Below, piece by piece: positions 35,801 through 47,100 of a stretch of 64,000 bases of DNA. A model generated the notes under the pieces. The model did no database searches. It had not been told where the DNA came from and was given only the letters and a program-made list of their open reading frames with translations. Numbering within the stretch: position 1 is the first letter of the stretch; each line of letters begins with the position of its first letter. Source of the DNA: Yamagishiella unicocca (lineage: Eukaryota > Chlorophyta > Chlorophyceae > Chlamydomonadales > Volvocaceae); contig BDSL01000054.1 of the NCBI GenBank assembly GCA_003116995.1, forward strand, positions 310,001 through 374,000. The letters run 5' to 3'. Made by a program: the position numbers and the translations under genes.

Positions 35801-35850
35801 CGCTGACGCTCGCGCCAGCCACCAACCCGGGGTCAATGAACGACATGTAG
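23838..35850 (+). CDS. Gene 2: receptor-like transmembrane TKL-type protein kinase, complete
   Basis: Predicted 1014 residues from 17 exons: 23838-24185, 25258-25342, 26022-26096, 26536-26567, 27190-27408, 27529-27775, 28774-28951, 29903-30231, 30548-31053, 31807-31881, 32053-32109, 32632-32694, 32900-32918, 33151-33207, 33938-33981, 34338-34553, 35356-35850. Phases agree throughout. Signal peptide (MPPRIGGAAAVVVTITCSWL, then LFFAHVLA). Residues 30-180 show hydrophobic alternations typical of right-handed beta-helix/pectin-lyase-like coils (ILDFAFIS, VTLEISRLVV, MSILRIADCVVV). A Cys-containing segment and an acidic Gly-rich linker follow. The helix starts DTLAIALGVSLGG and ends at WRRRLRREE. 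The kinase domain has GKGSFGRVVEG, VAVK, HRDLKPANVLV, DFGLAR, YMAPE and DMYSLG. The last exon is Arg/Ala-rich with LNRSSSADFF; it has clear codon bias but a weak AAG acceptor. Start codon and kinase are firm, the 3' exon is inferred, and the ligand is unknown. Confidence 0.85.
24236..24499 (-). mobile_element. Possible 5' coding fragment of a retroelement in gene 2 intron 1
   Basis: Minus-strand frame starting MSTSPGEPRTRRGARVRG, basic and Pro/Arg-rich. It resembles the minus-strand frame at 40711-40920 (MSVSKPGQAQDKGEAGG), and the plus-strand DNA CTTGTCCTGGG(T/C)T...CCCGGGCTTG is shared. Probably ORF1-like remains of a non-LTR element; no domain is visible. Confidence 0.3.
24558..24912. repeat. 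21-bp minisatellite in gene 2 intron 1
   Basis: About sixteen degenerate units of GGTAGCGTGTACACCAGCGG plus T, some interrupted. False ORFs arise on both strands. Gene 3 intron 1 (41474-41851) has no counterpart. Confidence 0.92.
26241..26432. repeat. 96-bp tandem duplication in gene 2 intron 3
   Basis: Two adjacent, essentially identical 96-bp copies beginning TTGGGTCGGGTTGCTTAGGC and ending GCCCGGAACACTCCGA. Confidence 0.93.
28463..28492. repeat. 30-bp perfect palindrome in gene 2 intron
   Basis: Self-complementary around the central ATCGAT; the left half is GAGGACACCTCCATC. It lies in the intron before the membrane-helix exon and is not seen in the matching intron of gene 1. Confidence 0.9.
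33731..33820. repeat. Foldback (imperfect inverted repeat) in gene 2 intron
   Basis: Arms of 25-26 bp at 33731-33755 and 33795-33820 share GCAGTCCAA and GTTACCCCGGG, with a few mismatches and one gap, around about 39 bases. It lies in the intron between the DMYSLG and MLWVM exons. May be a small MITE-like insertion. Confidence 0.7.
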
Positions 35851-37013
35851 TCGTACGTGGTTGTGGTTCCACGCATATGGGTGCCGACGTGTAGAAACTG
35901 CCCAAAAGGCAGCCCACCATAATCAAGCGATGACGTAACCCAATGTTACGGTCTCCAACCGAAGGCAGGACATTATTATTGATGATCTAGACGTTTGCGT
36001 ACCAATGACCAGCAGCAGGTGCCACAGTCGAAGTCCCAGTCGGACTTCGACTTTATCCCCCGTCGTCAGTTATGACTCATGACGTAAGCAGGGTTTACGT
36101 GCGTGGCTACAGAATACAGCAACTGTTAGTAGTGTGTGTACTTGGCACATGCTCTGGAGCTCGGCGGGTATGAAGCAAGCCGCAATCCTGGATGCTGATT
36201 CCTGGATGAATGACTGGGCGGGTATATAGCAGGCGGATTCCGAACCCGGCCAGCTCTAATTTACAAAATGGGGTCGAAGCATATTCCTATGTTTGCACGA
36301 ATACACATGTCAACTACCAGCCGCGGGCTTGTTAGGGACTCCCCCGGGTGCGTACGTGCGTGGAAGGAGTCCGCACGCCAGCATCCTGTCGGTCGACGAA
36401 GCTAGCATCATGTATATGTATACACACAACTACCACCGACCCCGGCTGCGTGGGGCCAGGGTTTTCCCCTTGCATTTTGTTTTGCGTGTTCACTTGAGGC
36501 TCGTGTTTTCTGGGATGAGAGGTCGGCAGTTACTCTGGCTGCTGTATCGTGCGTGGCGGCACTCCACTGGTTCCTCAATTGCGGGTCTGCTAGGTATATT
36601 GGTTGTCGGTTCCTGATAGGGGAGCATACATATAGCGCAAATTCCTCTTTGGCTGTTTTTGCCTTACTTGGTTACGGGGCGGTTGGGTTTCTGTCTCTTT
36701 CATGCTGTCTCTTTCGTCTATAGCCAACAGCAGTAGGACTACTCACTGCATGTCGCACAGCTGCAAGCAACTGGCTGGCGACAAACGATGTATTGCGCTG
36801 TACTTGATCAACGTAAGCGTCCTGTTATTAGTTCGTCGTGCGCTTGGCATGTTAAGCGGGGAAACGTGATATCGTTGCCTACTTCAAGACATACACGAAT
36901 TCACTCAAAGTATGGCCGTTGCTGTCCAAATAAAGCCACTGGAACATTTATCCACTGGCACTACTTTTGCCGACTTTTAAGCTGTTTTGCTGTCCTCTTT
37001 TTGCAAGTAGCCC
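35851..37013. other. Spacer downstream of gene 2, duplicated from or with the gene 1 spacer
   Basis: No supported gene. It aligns in blocks with 7706-9300: CACATGTCAA...CCGCGG...CTTGTTA, GCACGCCAGCAT, GTCGCACAGCTGCAAGCAA, and GGTTCCTGATAGGGGAGC (36608-36626 against 9234-9252). Confidence 0.6.
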
Positions 37014-37165
37014 GTGGCCTTTCGAACACGCAGCGAACGCAGTTTGTTCTCCTTCCTGTGTCTCTTTCAATGCCATTGTTCTCCTTCCTGTGTCTCTTTC
37101 AATGTCAGGCGATGCGCCCGATGGCTCTGCCTTCTGGTAGGTCTGGGGCCCACTGTAATAGTTAC
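37014..37165 (+). mobile_element. LINE 3'-end copy, diverged subfamily
   Basis: Contains GTCAGGCGATGCGCCCGATG and ends GGGCCCACTGTAATAGTTAC then TACTACG. A 29-bp segment (TTGTTCTCCTTCCTGTGTCT...) is tandemly doubled just upstream at about 37041-37100. Confidence 0.65.
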
Positions 37166-37467
37166 TACTACGCAACGAAAACCTTGTCGATGGGTTCCAT
37201 CGGTGAACGTTGATGATGAGCGCCTAATGATGACATCCATGCATGAATGTGAGACGTGTTCTACCGTACAGTTTATCGCATGCACAACGCGTCAGAGTGT
37301 CCACATGCATCCCACGCAGACACCCGAAAGGAAAGACAGCAGCACGCCTCAGCAACGCAACAGCAACATAAAATCCCAAAAATAATCCTACATCCTAAAA
37401 CGCGCATGAGCTGTTTATGCGCGAAGTTCGTCGGGGGGCGCTGGCTGCTGCTGTTTTGCCTCCGGGC

Positions 37468-37930
37468 TGTCAAGAGGTAGAACCATCGGGCACATCGCCT
37501 GACACTGACGGAGGAAACAAAGACCGACGTGCACCGGAACAAAGGCAAAAACCACCAGAACACCAAATCGACAGGTCGTAGCCACACAGAGCAGCAGCCA
37601 GTACGTACCCCAGGGGGAATTTGCACTAGAGGCTCCCCTGTCAGGAACCGACCACCAACCAACCTAATCGCCCAGCAACCGACGAACCAATGGAGCGCCG
37701 CCACGATGCAAGCAGAGGAACCGCCCGCCTCTCATCTCAAAAGGCACGAACCCCAAGCAGGGCTCAGCGCGCATACCGGTATAGAACCGGAAAGTAAGAA
37801 GCACAGGAAATCCCGCTCCCCAAGACAACCCGGACAGATCACGAATCCACCAGTACCTCAGCCGGTCCTCCGCACACAAGGCGACTGGCGACAACCCGCA
37901 AGAAAGGATGCCGAGGCCCCATTGCATCGT
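37468..37930 (-). mobile_element. LINE-like 3' fragment, second copy
   Basis: Closely matches 9410-9855: the shared 3' region and the last about 30 codons before the stop. It lacks the terminal 40 bases (begins at GTCAAGAGGTAGAACC) and ends abruptly at about 37930. Its position after gene 2 mirrors the copy after gene 1, so it was present before the duplication. Confidence 0.75.
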
Positions 37931-40513
37931 GCATTCCATATGCTGCGGCCACTGTAGCCCGGCCAAACGTCGACAGACGTAGCCTTGCAATCCGCGCAAA
38001 GCTAGCCAACACCTTCTCCCCTTCTGCCTTCCAGTCCATCACGCACCGGGGACACCCCGAAGTCTGTAAACGGCAAATTTAGAGCCGTGGCCGACTGCAC
38101 GACCTTCAACCCTCCCACTGAAGGCTAGGGCCCTCGACGCCTACTGGCAGTAGCTCAACCTTATCCAGCAGGTTCAGCCGTTGTCCCGAAGCATGAGCAT
38201 ACACCTCCATGGACGCCAGAAGCCTGAGCATACACCTCCATGGTGTAGTGTCATGCCCCAGCGCCGGCATGTACGTTTCACCGGCATTGGCTCCGGAGCC
38301 AGGGCATTTGCGTTCCGGTTTTATGCTGTTGCCGTAATTGCAGCACCTCTGTTGCTGTTAGGATTGATTGCGTCATGGATTCGGTTTCTACTCGTTTCGA
38401 CAGCGATAGGGACAGCCGCCTTTACCTTTGGAACTTGAGACCCTGCAGCTTGGTAACCTGCAGCCTGCCTGCTGGTTGCGCCAGTCCGTGGGGCTGTGGT
38501 GCCGCGCGCCCGCGCCACCCAGCAACAGGTCGAGAAGTGGTACACCTGGTGTCGGCGACAGGTGAAGACTGCTGTGGGGCATGACAGTAGGATGAGGCCG
38601 GGGCTAGCTAGCCCCTCTAGCTGTGAGGGGTGGCCATAGCTACATACATCGAGCTAGCTGCTTAAGCATAGGAGCGTTGCGAGGCCTGGTACCGGTTAGG
38701 CTTTGTGGAAGCTGCCCAGAATTGCACAGGCGGCTCTGCCCTTACTCCGCTGCTTCGTAGGTCCTGGCCGGCTGTTGGCTTGTAGTGAACTGTAGTACGC
38801 TTCGCACGCCCTATGGCTCTACCTTCTGGTCTGGGGCCCACTGCAACGGTTATTACTACTACTATGATACGAGAAGTAGGCAGGATTACAGGGACCCACT
38901 AATGGGCCATAATGGAAGGCCCATTGGTACTGCAAACACCTAGGGTACCGTAGGGTATGGGCGCCTACCATATGTACCGGTAACTCCACAACAGGCTAAC
39001 CACGCACTACAGAGCGAGATGACCTAGACTGGCCACCACCACTACAGCTCCCTGCAGCTGCAGTCCTGGGGTTGTTCCGCGGGAGCCGTAAAGTACAAAC
39101 ACACAAAGCATTGTTAGATCGTAAGAGTTGAGGAGGTCGAGACCGGGTCTGTGTCAGGGAATACGGCCGCCACCCGGGACGGTTTGGCCACCTTAGCGCC
39201 TAACTAACGGCGATGTGAAAGCCAGCACGAGCAGGCGATGAGATCACTGAGCGGAAGACAACCTACAGAAGGGCATACTTACGACACTAGAGTGCATTGA
39301 TCATGTGTAATACGGATAGCAACATACGCTGCCAGAGTAAGTGAAGCTAGCGTGTAAGGAAACGGCCAAGGCTAACGCTAAGGCTACCGACGGCTATGGC
39401 CAAGCTCAACGGCTATGAATCGGTGCAGCACAATCGAGACAGTAAACATTACAGCTTGAACCTGCTCGGCGGCTATGGGCCAGCACTCCTTGGGCATGAA
39501 CCGAGGCAGGGAGCGAATAGGTTGTAACGGAGACAAGTCCCTGCGAAGCCACAGAAGTAGCAGCGCCCCGAGGTGGCGAAACAACGCCCCTTCGTGCGGT
39601 ATGACACACAAATCCGAGTATGACTCCCGCATATTAGTGGTTCTGGAGCAACGGAAACGTGGTGACTCGATTACGCGCGAAGCTGCCTCGAGGTACATTC
39701 AACTCCAGGCAGGCGCGCAACTACAGGGCCCTGCAACTTGACGAAACGTATTAGCTGATCCGGCTAGGTTGTATCGAGCCATCTGAGGCCAACTGAGGCT
39801 CCTAACGGTCTCTTATCAACTGCTTGTACGACGCACGACGGTCCTACACCACCGACGCCAGTATACCCCGACATCTGCGCTCACCCGTCTTTGCACTGAG
39901 CTGGCCCGCAGGTAGGGCGACTGGCTCTTTAGCTTTCCACAGCCCTTCGCGTTCATCACTACAAGGGTCCTGCTAGCTACCGATATTGCTACTGCTACCA
40001 TATCCTAGTTTACAACCGCCGTTAGAACTTCTACGCACTTCGACAGGCTTTCTTTGCATCGCATCCATTTCCGCACCGCTTGCGGCAAGATCCCTCCGAG
40101 AGTACCCACTGCCAGCCGTAGCCCAAGGGAGAAACCAGGGCGATTCCTACCTAGGGAGGACTACAGTAGTCCTGGGCACGCACAGCTCTCACTCGCGGGG
40201 GCACTGGCAGCCACGAACTCACGCTCGTTTTGGTTTGTGCAGGCAATCAGCACCGATGTAATGATCCATGACTGTCCATGCATTCAGTGATACCGACACG
40301 TTTAAGTTTCGAAAGGGCTTGGACTCCGCCTCGCGCGCCTCGCGAACATAGCTGGGGTTACAGGCTGCAGATACAGCATCGGCAGTACAGCGTAAGCGCG
40401 ATGTACGTTTGCCACCTAGCCAGCAGACGCACTGCATGACACTACAGTTACCTCTCGCCCGTGCTGTACGGCTCGGCTCGGCCCGTACGGCTCGGCTGCA
40501 ATTGGCCTTGGGC
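37931..40513. other. Spacer with a LINE 3'-end relic, no supported gene
   Basis: A microcopy of the LINE 3' end lies at 38810-38860 (plus strand; TGGTCTGGGGCCCACTGCAA, then an ACT-triplet tail TTATTACTACTACTATG). CATACACCTCCATGG occurs at 38199-38213 and 38229-38243. A CGGCTCGG-rich stretch is at 40469-40497. The rest shows no coding bias that I trust. Confidence 0.45.
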
Positions 40514-40920
40514 CTACGCGCTTGTGCTCCTTCCCGTGCTTTGAGTTGTGCGTGCTGCCATCTCCGTGTCCTCGTGGTTGGCTGCCTTCGGCTTTTGCCC
40601 CTTCCCGGCCGGTGAGGGCGGGCTCTTTTGCCCAGTGATCTGTGTCGTGGTCTGGCCCATCGGGCCCGCCTGGTTGCGCTTCCGCGCTTGTAGCCGTTCT
40701 GGCTCCCTTGTCATACTCGCATTCTTGGGGTGCCTGGGTAGTTCTTCCATGTCGGGGCCCCGGCCTCTTGGGCGCTGCGGGATTCCATAATTTCCCTGCG
40801 CCTTTTGGAGCGTCTGCTGGCTACCATGCCCAGCGCGTTCTGGCTTCTCGTACGTTGAGGTCTCGGTATGCCCCCTGCCTCCCCCTTGTCCTGGGCTTGC
40901 CCGGGCTTGCTGACACTCAT
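40514..40920 (-). mobile_element. Possible 5' coding fragment of a retroelement upstream of gene 3
   Basis: Minus-strand frames MSVSKPGQAQDKGEAGG... (40711-40920) and MEELPRHPKNASMTREPERL... (40514-40750) are basic and Gln/Pro-rich, like ORF1 N-termini of non-LTR elements. The start resembles the fragment in gene 2 intron 1. No conserved domain is visible. Confidence 0.3.
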
Positions 40921-41131
40921 ATTTTAATCATCACAAATGAAATTTATTCGAGGGATTACTTTGCATTCAGTTGGCTGGAGGTGTACAGTACGTCGGTTTT
41001 GCACTTTACGTCGTTTCAATTGGGTGCGGCTGCGGCAAACATTGTTTGGACTTGCTCCCTGATCAATGGATAATATAGTACAGTGTCCGATGCAACCACA
41101 AGGATGAGCTAGATACTTTCGTGTCGCGGTA

Positions 41132-44100
41132 ATGCCTCACCTTGGCAGGGTCTCAGCGCTGCAGCTTGCCTTCTCTGGACTGACATATATGTTCATCATC
41201 CAATATGTTGCGTTTGCAAGCCAGATAATGGCTACCGACGGCGTGACGTCCAGGGTGACAGTGTCTAATGGCGTTGAGTTGGCACGGGCGTTTGTGGACG
41301 TCCACATTCGTGAAGCTGTCTTAACTAATGATATCTTCTGGAAGGAAAGCGACTGGCTTGGCTTGCAGACACCTCTCATTCTGCAGCGAGATTTTCGAGT
41401 TTTGGGCCACAACGACAGCGCGTCGCCTGAAACGGCGAATCGAATACTGGATTTTGGGTTCATTTCCGGGAAGGTGAGAGCATATTGGCTCGGATTTGAG
41501 GTCCAACGCGGTACGCCGTATTTTGTTGGTCCAGCTCTTCATCTGGTTCCCGCCCGCTGGTGGGGGGTTGGGGATAAGACAATGTATGCAGCATATGAAG
41601 CGCCTTGTGGTGTAAGCAACCGCAATTGGGTCCATTGGCCATGAACCTACACGCCTCTACAAGCTAGCAACGCCCGACCACCGTCCCGTTTGTTCATATC
41701 CCGAAGTTCCGCGGCTTAGCGGTAATTAACACATCTTTGCTCCCTGTGTGATCCCTCCTTCCCTCGTTCCCCTAATCCCATTACCCCCTCGCGCCAGTTC
41801 CTCCTCTTCCCCGCTCATCTCGCCCCCCTCCGTGCCCGCACCCTCCCTCAGGTTCAGCTAGCCGACGGTGTGACCCTGGAGATCAGTCGGCTCGTGGTCA
41901 TGCGGTATCGCATTGGCAACCACAACCAAGCACCTGGTGCGTTAAGTGCGCGAGGGAGGAAGGCGGGACGCACGTAAATCAACATCAACGCAACCGGCGG
42001 GATGCGGCTAGATGCGGCTAGATAGGCGGTCCGCTGAGTGCGGGCTGTATGCGGGGATGGGCATGGAGGACACGTTTTGGGACTTGGCTTGCAGCACACA
42101 ACTGAAGAGGGCTGTGCGTAGTACGGCACGGCGGCGCCAGGGCTGTTGCTTTGCGCACGATGCGATGGCCGGAACCGTGCGGTTGCGCTTCTGGACTTTG
42201 GAGTCGCTAGGTCTGAGTGCGTTGCGGGAAAATAATCGCTTAATCCGACCTGTGGAGATATCGAGGCTTCCCTGGAGTAGGGCATTGCTGTGCCGACTGC
42301 TTCCATTTCACTGCAGGACTGCCGCTGCTGCGCCTTGAACTGAACCACGTTGAGCTGGGCTGGGCGATACGGCGCCGACGCGCCCACGCGTCAAGAGTCC
42401 TAAACGCGGGAGCATTCGCTAGTGCCAATCACACCACCCTTTCTGCACCCCGCCTTTGGCCAGGCTTGGACCTCCTGGTGCCCAGCGCTCCAGGCACCAT
42501 GTCGATACTCCGCATCTCGGACGGCGTCGTTGTGCACCGTGAGTCCGTTCGTGAGGCGCAGTGGCAGCAGGCGCTTGGGAGCGGTGGAGTGGGTTACGTG
42601 CCTGGGGCTCGACAGGGCGGGGCGGGGCTTGGCAGGGCGGGGCAGCGGGCTTCCTTTGGGGCGGGGTTGGGTTGGGGACTTACGGTTGGGCGGGAGGCCG
42701 TGTTTTGCGTCGTAAAACAATGCCGAGTGGACTGGTGGGTGAGTATATAGGTGTTTGTTGGCTAGGTGCGTGTGGCGCTGTGGTGAGGCGGGGCCAGGCT
42801 AGCTCCGACAGCCTCCGGCGCAGGCGCCAACCAACCTAAGGGAGCACCGTCGTCCGTCCCCACGCCCTCGCCCTCGTCCGCCGCCACACTCGCCACGCCC
42901 TCGCCCTCGTCCGCTGCCACACTCGCCACACACACACACACACGTTGGACCAGCGGTGTATTGCCACACCTTGGTGGAAGGAAAGCCAGCATACCTTTGT
43001 TTGGGTTGGTTGCTTATCGGTGGAGTTTCGCGGCTCAGCGCCACACTAATCCGCACCTCGCTTACGGGGCTCCCTCTCCCTCCTGCCCGTGTACGTACGC
43101 ATGTGCCAACCCACAGGGGCATGCTACCCCGTGGCCATCCAAATGCAGGTTGGTGCGCTGACGTGGGTGCCACCATTACCGTTGCCGTTGACTGTTGGTG
43201 TATGCCGGAGTAAGGCAGTGAAGGGTTGGTCACCATCTCTCTGCCACGTGTGTGCTGCTAGATGACGTGGGGGTCGGTAGAGGGCTCGGGCCCCTCCGAT
43301 GCTTGCGGATAATAGCGCATTCGACAGGCGAGCCTTTGGACGGGCGCAGTAAACATGTCGAGCGCGGCGAGCAGAGAGTGACACCGCTGAATTTCAATGG
43401 AGTCCGCAGCTGTTCGACCTCGTGTAAACATGCCTGGCCCAGCTTGGCGAGCAGAGAGTGACACCGCTGAATTTCAATGGAGTCCGCAGCTGTTCGACCT
43501 CGTGTAAACATGCCTGGCCGCAGCTTGGCGAGCAGAGAGTGACGTCTGGCGCCTCGGGAGTTGGAGCTGGTCCGCAGCTGTTCGACGAAAGGGGTTTGGC
43601 CGTGGCACCTGCCAAAAATGTCGACAGGTCAAAACCTCCATGTCGGGATGCCTCATCCCCACCATTAGCACCGCCACAACCGTAATCTTCTCCTCGCCCT
43701 CCTCCTCCTCCTCCTCCCCCCCCTTCTACACAGTCCATGGGCATGTTCCCCCGGCCGGCCCTCATCCCCGGCAACCAGAGCGGCAACCCCATGCCGCCCC
43801 AGCCCGCCAGCTGCACCAACAGCACCTCTGCGCCGCCCCTGGAGCAGTGCTGGGCGCACCGCGGCTTGTACCGCGACTTTGCGGCTGCTGGGGCCGAGGC
43901 GGACAAGTTCGGCAACATCAACCCCAGCAACATCATCGTCCACCTGCTGCGGGTAGGTCGGCACCGTGTCGTGCGCGTGTGGCCGATCGATGATTGGACG
44001 ACCGATACAACTTAGGCGGCCACCGCCTCTGCCATGAGGTATGACGATTGCAATGGCCCGACCTGGCACGAATCGTCACCGCCAGCCAGCCGTGTAAGGT

Positions 44101-47100
44101 ATGCTCCGAAACCCTCCCAAACGCTCCATCCGTCAGGACATATACTTGTGTGAGCTCCTGATGACTGACGAGTGCATCAAGCAGAAGGGCGCCCTGGGCT
44201 GCGCCTTCTACACCTTCGCCAACCTCATCCCAGCCGCACCCGGCCTGGTCTCGAGCAACTCGACGAGCACGACCGGTGGCCCGAACCCGGGGCCGGGCCC
44301 TGCTGCTGGTCCGGCGACGACGGGCGCGCCCCTCCGTGCTGATGCATCACCTAGTAGCGACGACGACGGTGGCGGCGGCGGCGATGGCAGCGACACGCTG
44401 GCGATTGCGCTTGGGGTCTCACTAGGCGGTGAGTGATGACTGGTTGCGGCACAGGCCTTGATGTGCGTCTTGGAAGAGGAAACGTAAGGACAGACTGCCG
44501 CATCCGTGAGGCGCGGCCCCGGCTGCTCAGCGACACCATACATAAAACTGGGGGAACTGGGGCTTCGGAAGCACCGGGTGATGCTCGCGTTCCTTGCCGC
44601 CTCCCCCATTGCCCACGGCCAGGCGCTGCCTCTCTCGGGCAGTGCCTACCGCCGACACGTGTGGGGAGGCCCAGCTAGGGTCGGCAGAGGTTCGAATCCG
44701 CTTATCTTCACCAATCACCTTTGGCGATTGATTTTAAGAGCGAATCAATAAAAGTTCATACAAACGATGCTTAGGCCGCTGCATTAGCCTCGCTATGCTG
44801 CTGCTGCTTTCCGAGGGCGGAAAGCGGGACCGGGCCTCGGGTGGTCTGCTGCCTGGGGTCCGCCCGGTGGGCTTATCCGTCAGGCAGTGCCGCGCCCTGC
44901 GCGTCATGCATTCGGGTGCACTAATGAATGCGCTCGGGCGCCCTTCGCTGTCCTCCTCTTGTCCCAAAGCCCCCTCACCACCAACAGCACCAACAGCAAC
45001 AGCAACAACCCTCCCCGCTGGGAGGGGCCCACGTGCTGCCCCCAGGCGCTGTGTTGATGCTGTTTGCGGGCGTCGTGGTGGTGCTGCGGCGGCGGCGGCG
45101 GCGGCAAGGCCTGGATGCGGCTCCCGCCTCGCCTCCGCCTTCGGATGGGATCTGCAGCTTCAGCTGCCCAGCAGGAGAGGGTGCCGACGTCTTTGGCTGC
45201 AACCATAGGTGCGGCACCGTGGCGAAGCGGATCGCTTCGCTGGAGCAGCCGCGAGCCCCCGCGTCGCCTACCTCCCCCAGAGGGCCCCCACCCTGCGTCC
45301 TTCCCCTGCGTCTCCGTTTCTTCCCGCCACAAGTGCCCCCCCCCGGCGGGTCTTCCGTCCGTCTTTATTTTTTTGGTCGTCCGTCCCAATGCTCCAGCAT
45401 GCGCCCACATCCTCGCTGTCCGCCGACCATGCGCCCACTATCTTGTCGTTTTTCGTGTCACCGGTTTCACACCACCCCCTGCGCAGCTTAACATCCTTGC
45501 AGTATTGCGATGGCGGGCAGCCCAATGGGCGTCGGCATCTCGCCCAGCGAGCGCACCCCTTGCCTATAAACTATAGCCCGCCCTGGAGGCCTCACCTCCC
45601 TTGCGCCGCAGCAAGCGACCTGCTTCTCCCCCCCCCGGATTCTCTTATCAACCCCTCCCCACACACAATTACTATTGGCGCCCCGCACTGCCTCCGGATT
45701 CCTTGGTCTCCTCGCGCTAAGTCTCCTTCGCGGCTCAGCTCAGTATATTTAAAACACACACATACTTAAACACACACATGCACCGCTGCCTGGGCGCAGG
45801 CTGAGCGGCACCCAGAGCTCGTTCGCCGAGGGCACGGGTACACGGAAATCCTCTGCGGCGCCTTCGAGCGTCGGCATGTTGCTGGCTGCGGCCTCGGGCG
45901 AGGGTGGCAGCGGTGCATCCGCGGGGCAGCAGCGGCAGCAGCAGTACCAGCTGGGAGCCCGTCACCTGGACGCTCCTGGCTGTGGCAGCGGTGGCAACAA
46001 CGACGACGCCGGTGAGCTATCCATTGCGCTGACGTGGAGGGCATTGCCATTTGGGGATCGGGGCGGCGCCTACGCTAATCGCAGCGGGGAAACCTCTTCC
46101 TCTTCTAAGATTGCGAGATATCGATCCAGACTCCGGTTTCCGGACCGGCATATGCGGTTTTCGGCGTTTCGGAACGAATGGGACCAATGCGGCGTCATGT
46201 GTGCGTGTGTGTGTATGTGTGTGTACGTGTGTGTCTATGTGTGTGCTGCGCCCTTTCCGCAGCAGGTGGTGCGCCGGGGGTGGAGGCGGACCCGCTGGTG
46301 GTGGTGACGCCACTGACTCCGCACCGGGCGGACGTAAACCTGCGCCTGCAAGCGCCGGATGGTGAGGACACCGCCGCCGCCGCCGCAAGTGGTGCTGCTG
46401 GCCCAGGTTGCACCCCCGGTGGCGGCAGCAGCCAGGGTGACAACGAGGTCAAGCTGCTGCCGGTGGTTCGTGGTCGGGGCTCGTACGGCAAGGTGGTTGA
46501 GGGCACGTACCAGGGCGGCCGGGTGGCTGTGAAGCTGATGGCGGACGTCCTGGGGGCGGCGGTCAGCAGCGAGGGGCTGGTGCGCAGCTTTGCGCAAGAG
46601 GTGGAGGTGCTGGCGCGCTGCCGCCACCCGCACGTGGTGCGGCTGCTGGCGGCGTGCATGCAGCCGCCGCGGCTGTGCCTGGTGATGGAGCTCATGGACA
46701 CCTCCCTGGAGGGGATGATACGGAGGGCACCCGACTACTTGCTCCCCATGCACGCGGTGAGTAGTGAGGATGCGCAGCGCGGGAGCGGCGGTGGAGAAGT
46801 GGATGAAACCTGTGAATACACATCGGGAGACAGGCATGGCTAGTTTTTAAAGGGGGGGGGTCGCTGGTCGGGGAAAGGGAGGGGAGGGGAAGGTGTGCGA
46901 GGCGGCCTACCTGCTGCATCGGGGATGTTGGAACAGCGAGGCACGCACAAGGAGGGCGATGCGGGAGGCCCTTCGGAGCGGTCGTAGCTTTGCGCGCAGA
47001 ACCCCATTCTGTGGGAGTTTGAGCTTCACCGTAGCGGGTACCCGCCCTAGGGTGACCAGGGGGGCGGCACAGGGGGGCCCGCCCCCTGCGCAACCAAAGA

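Noticed and set aside
44680..44715. tRNA 3'-half-like GGTTCGAATCC...CACCA in a gene 3 intron
   Set aside because: No matching 5' strand of the acceptor stem within a tRNA length upstream.
44928..45769. Overlapping Pro/Arg/His-rich ORFs around the gene 3 membrane-helix exon
   Set aside because: Only 45046-45208 in the phase joining exons 44428 and 45800 continues the helix and basic patch; the others are shadows in GC-rich DNA.
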